Source: an uncultured Halomicronema sp.
GTDB lineage: Bacteria > Cyanobacteriota > Cyanobacteriia > Phormidesmidales > Phormidesmidaceae
NCBI GenBank assembly: GCA_937897665.1
Contig: CALCPB010000144.1
Coordinates: 1 to 6,622, forward strand
Direction of reading: 5' to 3'
DNA: 6,622 bases
The notes beneath the pieces were generated by a model. That model was not told where the DNA came from. It saw nothing but the letters and a program-made list of their open reading frames with translations, and ran no database searches. Position 1 is the stretch's first letter; the number at the start of each line of letters is the position of its first letter. The position numbers were made by a program, and so were the translations under genes. Shown here piece after piece: positions 1 to 4,951 of the stretch.

Positions 1-352
1 GGAAGATCACGAACTGGTAAGGACCACCGTTGTACAACCACTCATCGAGGGAAGCAGCTTCCCAAATGGGGTAGAAGTGCAGGCCAATGGCGTTGGAGGA
101 AGGCACCACCGCACCGGAGATGATGTTGTTGCCGTACATCAAGGAGCCAGCAACGGGCTCACGGATGCCGTCGATGTCGACGGGAGGAGCGGCGATGAAG
201 GCGATGGTGAAGCAAGCGGTTGCAGCTAAGAGAGTGGGAATCATCAACACGCCGAACCAACCAATGTAAAGGCGGTTTTCGGTGCTGGTGACCCAGCTAC
301 AAAATCGCTGCCACAGACTGGCGCGATCGCGCCTCTGCAGGGTTGTAGTCAT
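1..352 (-). CDS. psbA: Photosystem II D1 protein, N-terminal part (runs off left edge)
   Basis: D1 is one half of the photosystem II reaction-centre heterodimer in the thylakoid membrane; it binds the primary photochemistry cofactors and most ligands of the oxygen-evolving Mn4CaO5 cluster. Translating the minus strand from the ATG at 352-350 gives 117 residues beginning [10 protein letters not shown]. The first membrane helix is visible (about 30-54, with [12 protein letters not shown]), followed by the conserved lumenal segment [16 protein letters not shown]59, D61, E65 and H92 fall at standard D1 numbering, so there are no insertions or deletions so far. The remaining roughly two thirds, including helices B-E, D170, H190 and the C-terminal Mn ligands, lie outside the window. 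No clear Shine-Dalgarno precedes the ATG. The gene is divergent from a tetR-type gene and separated from it by 189 bp of AT-rich DNA. Cyanobacteria usually carry several psbA copies; which D1 isoform this is cannot be decided because diagnostic residue 130 is missing. Identification as a D1-family protein is near certain; a divergent paralogue (for example ChlF-like) cannot be fully excluded. Confidence 0.96.
   Translation of the reverse strand, partial: MTTTLQRRDRASLWQRFCSWVTSTENRLYIGWFGVLMIPTLLAATACFTIAFIAAPPVDIDGIREPVAGSLMYGNNIISGAVVPSSNAIGLHFYPIWEAASLDEWLYNGGPYQFVIF
323..330. repeat. HIP1 palindrome
   Basis: GCGATCGC, the highly iterated palindrome of many cyanobacterial genomes, lies within the N-terminal codons of psbA. 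Confidence 0.85.
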
Positions 353-390
353 AGGTCTAAATAAAACGACGATAGAATAACGCAAGTTAA

Positions 391-406
391 TTAACCAGAT
401 AGTTAA
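391..406. promoter_or_regulatory. Palindromic operator candidate O1
   Basis: TTAAC-CAGATA-GTTAA is a perfect 5+5 inverted repeat with a 6 bp centre. It matches the site at 457-472 in 12 of 16 positions, and all four differences are transitions. It overlaps the proposed psbA -10 and start region. Palindromes of this size near a divergent tetR gene are typical TetR operators, but binding is inferred. GTTAATTAAC at 386-395 is an overlapping 10 bp palindrome. Confidence 0.45.
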
Positions 407-423
407 ACTAACTTGTTAGTCAA
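396..423 (-). promoter_or_regulatory. Putative psbA promoter
   Basis: Read on the minus strand, TTGACT (423-418) is a 5/6 match to the -35 consensus. TATCTG (401-396) is a weak -10 candidate after a 16 bp spacer. Transcription would start near 389, giving a leader of roughly 36 nt. An alternative -10, TATTCT at 379-374, has no good -35 at the right distance. The -10 is poor, so this is a proposal only. Confidence 0.4.
407..420. promoter_or_regulatory. Palindromic operator candidate O2
   Basis: ACTAAC-TT-GTTAGT is a perfect 14 bp inverted repeat (6 bp arms, 2 bp centre) immediately adjacent to the 391-406 palindrome. It lies mostly in the spacer of the proposed psbA promoter, between its -35 and -10. 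It matches 460-473 in 11 of 14 positions. It is a likely binding site for a dimeric regulator, for which the divergent TetR-family gene is the obvious candidate. Confidence 0.5.
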
Positions 424-456
424 CATAGCTTAGGGATCTACCTCTGTCAATTGCTT

Positions 457-473
457 TTAACTAAATGGTTAGC
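457..473. promoter_or_regulatory. Palindromic operator candidate O3, in putative tetR promoter
   Basis: TTAACTAAATGGTTAG carries TAAC N6 GTTA, the same half-sites and spacing as 392-405. It is preceded by TTGCTT (451-456, a 4/6 -35 match) and followed by CATAGG (474-479, only a 3/6 -10 match), so the palindrome would occupy the 17 bp promoter spacer exactly. That is a classic repressor layout for autoregulation. The promoter itself is weak and unproven. Confidence 0.4.
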
Positions 474-499
474 CATAGGCGCGTGGAGCCCCTATGGCT
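471..499. promoter_or_regulatory. 9 bp inverted repeat upstream of tetR-type gene
   Basis: AGCCATAGG (471-479) and CCTATGGCT (491-499) are perfect reverse complements flanking an 11 nt loop. The structure ends 42 bp before the tetR-type start codon. It could be an mRNA leader hairpin or another protein-binding site. There is no T-run, so it is not an intrinsic terminator. Confidence 0.45.
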
Positions 500-541
500 G
501 CACCGATAGAGGGCGTCGTATTCTAGAGATAGACACCTTGT

Positions 542-1231
542 ATGGAGCTTGTCGTGAAGTCATCAGCCAAAGGCAGGCGATCGTCAACACCTCGCACGGT
601 CCGTAACCCAGAAGCCACCAAGACGCAAATTCTCGATGCAGCTGAAGAGGAGTTTGCCCGCTATGGGCTAGCCGGTGCGCGCACCGAACCGATCGCCGCC
701 AATACCGGCGTGACGAAGGCGATGATTCACTACTACTTCGGCACGAAAGAAGAGCTGTATCAAGCCGTTTTGAAGCGTCAGGCAGCTTAGTTTCACAGTG
801 CGGTTGAGCAAATTGATGTCAGCGATTTATCACCGGAAGCCGCCCTCAGGAAGTTTCTGCGGCTAGCCGTTGACTATGAAAATACTCAGCCCTATCACGG
901 TAAAGTGCTGCTTCATGAAGCCATGACCAACGAGGGCAAGTATTTCAAGCTCACCGGCTGGGAAGTGCCCATTGGCTTAGGGGCAGCCGTTTTACAGCGC
1001 GGGGTCGATGAAGGCTGTTTTCGCCCGCTTGACCCTTGGTTGACGATGGTTCACATCATGGGCGTCATGTCGTTTTACTTCAATGCAGCGAATAACCTCA
1101 AGCAATTGGAACCGTTGAGCGATTGCCAAAGTCCAGAGGCGATTGAGGATTTTGCCGACTCAGCGATCTCCTTCGTTTTAGCGGGGGTGTTGAAGCATCC
1201 CGCCCCCGCCGACTCGATGGATTTGGGGTAG
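542..1231 (+). pseudogene. TetR/AcrR-family transcriptional regulator interrupted by in-frame amber stop
   Basis: TetR-family proteins are dimeric DNA-binding regulators with an N-terminal helix-turn-helix and a helical ligand-binding, dimerisation domain. Residues 26-78 form a typical TetR_N domain (TKTQILDAAEEEFARYG, then a recognition region ending in AMIHYYFGTKEELYQAVLKR). Codon 83 is TAG at 788-790. The same frame then continues without interruption for 146 codons to TAG at 1229-1231, and this part reads as a plausible helical TetR C-terminal domain. Read through, the protein would be 229 residues, a normal family length. One substitution, for example CAG to TAG (Gln), explains the stop. 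The 82-residue product would keep DNA recognition but lose dimerisation. No internal start with a ribosome site restores the second half. The ATG at 542 has no clear Shine-Dalgarno; GTG at 554 is an alternative. The gene is divergent from psbA across a palindrome-rich region. Family assignment is strong; the biological status (pseudogene, readthrough or base-call error) is open. Confidence 0.85.
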
Positions 1232-1279
1232 GGGATCAGTCCCATCTTCAGCGGAGATCCCGCCAGCCTCGGTAACCAG

Positions 1280-1299
1280 AGCGCTGCATCTACAGCGCT
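1280..1299. repeat. Perfect 7 bp inverted repeat downstream of tetR-type gene
   Basis: AGCGCTG (1280-1286), loop CATCTA, CAGCGCT (1293-1299). It lies about 50 bp after the tetR-type stop and would form a GC-rich hairpin suitable for ending that transcript. No T-run follows, so a terminator role is weakly supported. Confidence 0.4.
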
Positions 1300-1519
1300 G
1301 CAAAGCGGTGCGGTGTCTGCTTAGTTTGTGCTTGGGCTGGTGGCGTCTGCCGTGACCCTGACTCAAAAAATAGGGTGTTCCCGCGATCTCTAGGGCAATC
1401 AGTCCTGTCCTGTTGCCACTCATCCTGTCCATCAGGCCTTTGCATGACCACAGTGCTGTCAACTACCTGATCAAGATCTAGGTACTTTTAATAGCTGACA
1501 CCGATTCGGTCAAGAAACC

Positions 1520-1539
1520 TGCTCTAGAGTTGCAGAGCA
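1520..1539. repeat. Short 6 bp inverted repeat in the intergenic interval
   Basis: TGCTCT (1520-1525) and AGAGCA (1534-1539) are reverse complements around an 8 nt loop. CC and GG just outside could extend the stem with a two-base bulge. The role is unknown, and it may be chance. Confidence 0.25.
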
Positions 1540-1768
1540 CAGGCTTGGCAGCACTATTGTCAACAATCTCGCCAAACAACATCAACCTAAAGTGGATCCG
1601 AATTAGCGTTAAATTTGATTTAGTTCATCTGGCATTTCGACCGGGTATTCCCAAGAAGTCCGGAGTCTTGAACTACACTGATGAAGATTTTAGGCATCTT
1701 GTTCAGCCTGGGTGAGTCACCGATGGCTGGCCGCGATCAAACGAACGGCATGAATTCTCGCGAGTCTA

Positions 1769-1802
1769 GCTTGAGGGCAAGGTCTAAACCTTAACCTCAA
1801 GC
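1769..1802. promoter_or_regulatory. Two-tier hairpin upstream of exporter gene
   Basis: GCTTGAGG (1769-1776) pairs perfectly with CCTCAAGC (1795-1802). Inside it, after a 2x2 internal loop, AAGGT (1779-1783) pairs with ACCTT (1788-1792) around the tetraloop CTAA. The result is 13 base pairs in 34 nt, ending 96 bp before the exporter ATG. No T-run follows on either strand, so an intrinsic terminator is unlikely; a leader structure or a regulator-binding site fits better. Confidence 0.5.
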
Positions 1803-1874
1803 CTCTACGCTGGATCAAGTGGCAATCAGGCTCAGTTTGGGCAAACTTGGTCGCAAAGACCGCAGCAAGCACAC

Positions 1875-1888
1875 CATAAAACTATAGA
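1875..1888 (+). promoter_or_regulatory. Possible -10 elements just upstream of exporter start
   Basis: CATAAA (1875-1880) and TATAGA (1883-1888) each match the TATAAT consensus at 4 of 6 positions, but no convincing -35 lies 16-18 bp upstream. Using TATAGA would start transcription only a few bases before the ATG at 1899, giving a nearly leaderless mRNA. The real promoter may be further upstream. Confidence 0.25.
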
Positions 1889-1898
1889 CAGCAAGGGT

Positions 1899-4880
1899 AT
1901 GACGGCAACTTCTCAGTCCCTGCAAAACCAACTCTCGCGCATCGCCCCCTTTGACCGACTACCAGGGGCCGCGCTGACGAGCATTATCCAGGGGGCACAA
2001 CTGCTGCGCTATCGCATCGGCCAGCCCATTGCCCGCCCAGAAGCGTTGCCTCAGCTCATCTTGATTATGGAAGGGCAGGCTCGCCTGTTGGCCGAAGATC
2101 CTCGCACGGAGAAGCCGGTCACCCTGAGTTTATTGGAGGCGGGAGCCCTGATCGGGGCAGTCGGCCTGCTGCGTGGCAAACCCTGTGAAACGGCGATCGC
2201 CTCCTCTGAGGTGGTGGGACTACAATTTTCGATGGGAGCCTTTCAGCAAGCGTTAGATCGCCATGAGGACTTTGCGCAAGCCCTGCGCAATCAGCTGTAT
2301 CTGGCCGAGGTATTTGATCTGTTGGCACGCCAGATTAGCGAACAGGCCGAAGATGTGGGCGATCTGGCCCTGTTTTCTCGGCGGGCGCACAAAGCGGGCG
2401 TCGTGCGCTATCTGCCTTACGGCAAGCGGGCGCTCAGCGTGGATACTGACAGCGAGCTGATGTGGTTTGTCAGTAGCGGCACCATTATCAATCAGCCGAT
2501 GGGCAGTCGCCTCAACCTCGAGTGGGCGGGCCATGAGTTAGATGTCATCAGTCCCCAAGGGGCGCGCCTGGTGGGCTTGCCCAATTTATCGCCGCCCCCA
2601 GTATCTCCCCCCCCAGCCGCTGCGGCCAATGGCGGGGCATTAGCACCGACGGCTGGCAGTAACCGCGACGCGATTCCCTATGCGCCGGCTCAGCTGCCTG
2701 ATGCGGAGCCCGACACGAGCGGGGCCACTCCCGAGTATCCCTTTGTGCGGGGCCGGGGTGATGTGGAAGGCATGGTGGCCTGCATGGAGATGGTCAGCCT
2801 GCACTTTGGCATGCCCTTTCGGCGCGATATTATTCGGCGAATTCTGACCAATCAGCGCGACCGCTTGGGCCAGCTATCGCTGCCCTTAGCGGGCAAAGTG
2901 GCCGAATTCATGGGGTTGAGAACCCAGCTAACGAAGGTGCCCGCCAGCGCCATCAGCCGCTTGCCCACACCGGCCCTCGTCGCCTGGCAAGAAGGCTTTG
3001 CCATTTTGTATGAAACCAGCTCTAAGACGCGGGTGCTGGCAATTCCCGAAGAGGGGATTGTGCAGCGATCGCCTCAAGCGTTTGAAGAAACCTGGGGCGG
3101 CGAAGGCGAAGTTTTACTGCTCGAAACCACCCGTGAGACGCCCCAAGAGCGGTTTGGCCTCAGCTGGTTTTTGCCTTCCCTGAAAAAGTACCGCTGGGTA
3201 CTCGTGGAAGTGCTGATCGCCTCGTTCTTTGTGCAACTGTTTGGCTTGGCCAATCCGTTGATGGTGCAGGTCATCATCGATAAGGTAATCGTCCAAAACA
3301 GTACTGATACCCTGCAGGTATTGGGCGTCTTTCTGTTAGTGATTGCCGTCTTTGAGGCGCTCTTAACCGCTCTGCGCACCTACTTATTTGTCGATACGAC
3401 CAACCGGATCGACATGACGCTGGGCACGGAGATTATCGATCATTTGCTGCGCTTGCCCCTGCGCTATTTTGACAAACGGCCCGTGGGCGAACTCTCGAGC
3501 CGCGTGAACGAGCTGGAGAATATTCGCAAGTTCCTCACCGGTACTGCCCTGACCGTCGTACTAGACGCCGTGTTTTCGGTGCTCTACATCGTGGTCATGT
3601 TCATCTATAGCTGGCTGTTGACCCTGGTGGCGCTGGCGACGATTCCCCTCTTTGTCTTTTTGACCGTGCTGGTGGCCCCGATTGTGCGGCGACAGCTGCG
3701 CCAAAAGGCGGAGCGCAATGCCTCGACCCAATCTTATTTAGTGGAAGCGCTGTCAGGGATTCAAACCGTTAAGGCCCAAAACATCGAGCTGCGTACCCGT
3801 TGGCAATGGCAAGAACGCTATGCCAGCTACGTCAGTGCCGGCTTCAACACGGTGCTGACCTCCACCACTGCCGGGGCGGCCAGCAACTTTTTGAACAAGC
3901 TCTCGGCCCTGTTAGTGCTGTGGGTCGGGGCGTACCTGGTGCTGCAGGGGGAGCTGAGCTTAGGTCAGCTGATTGCCTTCCGGATCATCTCGGGCTACGT
4001 GACCGCGCCGATTTTGCGCCTGGCGCAAATCTGGCAAAACTTCCAAGAGACGGCGCTATCGCTAGAGCGCCTGAGCGATATTTTGGATCATCCCTGCGAA
4101 GCCGAAGACCAAGGCCGCAATCAGATTCAAATGCCGGATATTCAAGGCACCGTGCGCTACGAAGATGTAGCGTTTCGGTTTGGCCCCACGGGGCCGATGC
4201 AGCTGGTCAACATCAATTTGGAATTCCCTGCCGGTGAGTTTGTCGGCATCGTCGGCCAGAGCGGGTCGGGCAAAAGCACCCTGATGAAGCTCTTGCCGCG
4301 CCTGTATGAGATCGAGTCAGGTCGCATTCTGATCGATAAGTACGACATCAGCAAAGTGGAGCTGTATTCGCTGCGGCAGCAGGTGGGTATCGTGCCCCAA
4401 GACAGCTTGCTGTTTGAAGGCAGCATTCAAGAGAATATTTCACTGACGCGCCCTGACGCCGATACCGAAGCCATTATTGAGGCGGCACAAATCGCCTGTG
4501 CCCATGAATTCATCATGGATTTGCCCTTGGGCTACAACACACGAGTGGGGGAACGGGGGGCCTCCCTTTCCGGCGGACAGCGCCAGCGGATTGCGATCGC
4601 CCGCACCATTTTGCACAATCCTCGGCTGCTGATCTTAGACGAGGCCACCAGTGCCCTCGATTACGATACCGAAAAGCAAGTCTGTAATCACCTGAAGGAT
4701 TGGGGTCAAGGTCGCACAGTGTTTTTCATTACCCACCGGCTCAGCACAATTCAGGACTCGGACACTATTCTAGTAATGGATCGCGGTGCCGCCGTTGAGC
4801 AAGGCAGCCATGAAGAGTTGATGGCACTGAGGGGGCGCTACTACACGCTGTATCAACAACAGATTCATACCCCTGAGTAA
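1899..4880 (+). CDS. HlyB-type type I secretion ABC exporter with cNMP-like and degenerate C39 domains
   Basis: This is a 993-residue inner-membrane half-transporter; its dimer would use ATP to push a protein substrate through a HlyD/TolC-type conduit. Domains in order: a cyclic-nucleotide-domain-like beta-roll (about 10-120); a possible second roll (about 165-226); a Pro/Ala-rich linker (230-278); a C39-like domain (about 278-410); an ABC type 1 membrane domain with about six helices (432-706); and a nucleotide-binding domain (750-985). The NBD is complete: Walker A GQSGSGKST (786-794), Q834, signature LSGGQ (890-894), Walker B LLILDE ending D914-E915, D-loop SALD (918-921), and switch H946. 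In the C39 domain my alignment puts Gly291, Gly366 and Ile382 at the catalytic Cys, His and Asp positions, so it should not cleave leader peptides; HlyB has a comparable inactive domain. The layout resembles Synechocystis Sll1180. AAGGG lies only one base before the ATG, an odd ribosome site, but the next in-frame Met is residue 57, inside the first domain. It probably forms an operon with the downstream adaptor. The substrate is unknown. Confidence 0.93.
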   Translation: MTATSQSLQNQLSRIAPFDRLPGAALTSIIQGAQLLRYRIGQPIARPEALPQLILIMEGQARLLAEDPRTEKPVTLSLLEAGALIGAVGLLRGKPCETAIASSEVVGLQFSMGAFQQALDRHEDFAQALRNQLYLAEVFDLLARQISEQAEDVGDLALFSRRAHKAGVVRYLPYGKRALSVDTDSELMWFVSSGTIINQPMGSRLNLEWAGHELDVISPQGARLVGLPNLSPPPVSPPPAAAANGGALAPTAGSNRDAIPYAPAQLPDAEPDTSGATPEYPFVRGRGDVEGMVACMEMVSLHFGMPFRRDIIRRILTNQRDRLGQLSLPLAGKVAEFMGLRTQLTKVPASAISRLPTPALVAWQEGFAILYETSSKTRVLAIPEEGIVQRSPQAFEETWGGEGEVLLLETTRETPQERFGLSWFLPSLKKYRWVLVEVLIASFFVQLFGLANPLMVQVIIDKVIVQNSTDTLQVLGVFLLVIAVFEALLTALRTYLFVDTTNRIDMTLGTEIIDHLLRLPLRYFDKRPVGELSSRVNELENIRKFLTGTALTVVLDAVFSVLYIVVMFIYSWLLTLVALATIPLFVFLTVLVAPIVRRQLRQKAERNASTQSYLVEALSGIQTVKAQNIELRTRWQWQERYASYVSAGFNTVLTSTTAGAASNFLNKLSALLVLWVGAYLVLQGELSLGQLIAFRIISGYVTAPILRLAQIWQNFQETALSLERLSDILDHPCEAEDQGRNQIQMPDIQGTVRYEDVAFRFGPTGPMQLVNINLEFPAGEFVGIVGQSGSGKSTLMKLLPRLYEIESGRILIDKYDISKVELYSLRQQVGIVPQDSLLFEGSIQENISLTRPDADTEAIIEAAQIACAHEFIMDLPLGYNTRVGERGASLSGGQRQRIAIARTILHNPRLLILDEATSALDYDTEKQVCNHLKDWGQGRTVFFITHRLSTIQDSDTILVMDRGAAVEQGSHEELMALRGRYYTLYQQQIHTPE
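2193..2200. repeat. HIP1 palindrome (extended)
   Basis: GCGATCGC within the exporter gene; the flanks extend it to the 10 bp form GGCGATCGCC at 2192-2201. Confidence 0.85.
3065..3072. repeat. HIP1 palindrome
   Basis: GCGATCGC within the end of the C39-like domain of the exporter gene. Confidence 0.85.
4593..4600. repeat. HIP1 palindrome
   Basis: GCGATCGC just after the ABC signature codons of the exporter gene. Confidence 0.85.
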
Positions 4881-4891
4881 ACGCCCAAGCC

Positions 4892-4905
4892 GCTGCTGAG
4901 GCAGC
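4892..4905 (+). repeat. Small hairpin in exporter-adaptor spacer
   Basis: GCTGC (4892-4896), loop TGAG, GCAGC (4901-4905), 11 nt after the exporter stop. With only 5 bp and no T-run it is not a convincing terminator. It could protect the upstream mRNA or adjust relative expression of the two genes. Weakly supported. Confidence 0.25.
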
Positions 4906-4940
4906 TGTGTCAAAACTGTACTGTTCCCCTGGCTAATCGT

Positions 4941-4945
4941 AAGGA
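4941..4945 (+). promoter_or_regulatory. Ribosome binding site of HlyD-type gene
   Basis: AAGGA lies 6 nt before the ATG at 4952. It is the clearest Shine-Dalgarno in the window and fixes the start of the adaptor gene, so the unusual Asn-Gly/Pro-rich N-terminus is probably translated. Confidence 0.7.
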
Positions 4946-4951
4946 TGACCT

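Larger units (their letters stand above)
1232..1898. other. Gene-poor interval between tetR-type gene and secretion operon
   Basis: I find no coding region I can support in these 667 bp. Open frames are short, lack ribosome sites and have no recognisable product; the longest (1530-1715 plus, TTG start; 1178-1462 minus) look like chance. The interval contains hairpin-forming repeats at 1280-1299, 1520-1539 and 1769-1802. No tRNA, riboswitch consensus, IS terminal repeats or target duplication could be recognised. It probably contains the exporter promoter and possibly decayed coding sequence. Confidence 0.6.

Noticed and set aside
87..269. Plus-strand open frame inside psbA
   Set aside because: It is antisense to clearly conserved D1 codons; it results from the psbA codon structure.
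1..352. psbA fragment being ChlF or a far-red D1 paralogue
   Set aside because: The visible 117 residues keep D59, D61, E65 and canonical spacing, consistent with ordinary D1. The diagnostic residues lie outside the window, so there is no positive evidence for a paralogue.
1181..1209. GC-rich hairpin GCGGGGG/CCCCCGC as a terminator
   Set aside because: It lies inside the last codons of the tetR-type gene and no T-run follows on either strand; probably a by-product of GC-rich coding.
905..1231. Separate 108-residue gene beginning at an in-frame start codon after the amber stop
   Set aside because: It is in the same frame as the TetR N-terminal domain and reads as its C-terminal domain; there is no ribosome site before 905 and about 38 clean codons precede it, so it is part of the interrupted gene.
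1178..1462. 94-residue open frame on the minus strand overlapping the tetR end
   Set aside because: The composition is unlike a real protein (many Arg, His and Cys without pattern), it overlaps the tetR-type gene, and no family is recognisable.
1530..1715. 61-residue open frame with a TTG start
   Set aside because: No Shine-Dalgarno, no recognisable motif, and the start lies inside a hairpin. It is short enough to be chance.
1849..1861. GGTC-GCAAA-GACC mini-hairpin before the exporter
   Set aside because: A 4 bp stem is too short to distinguish from chance.
3800..4237. 145-residue plus-strand open frame inside the exporter gene
   Set aside because: It is a different-frame shadow of the exporter's membrane domain, rich in Arg and Ala as expected from GC-rich shadow frames.
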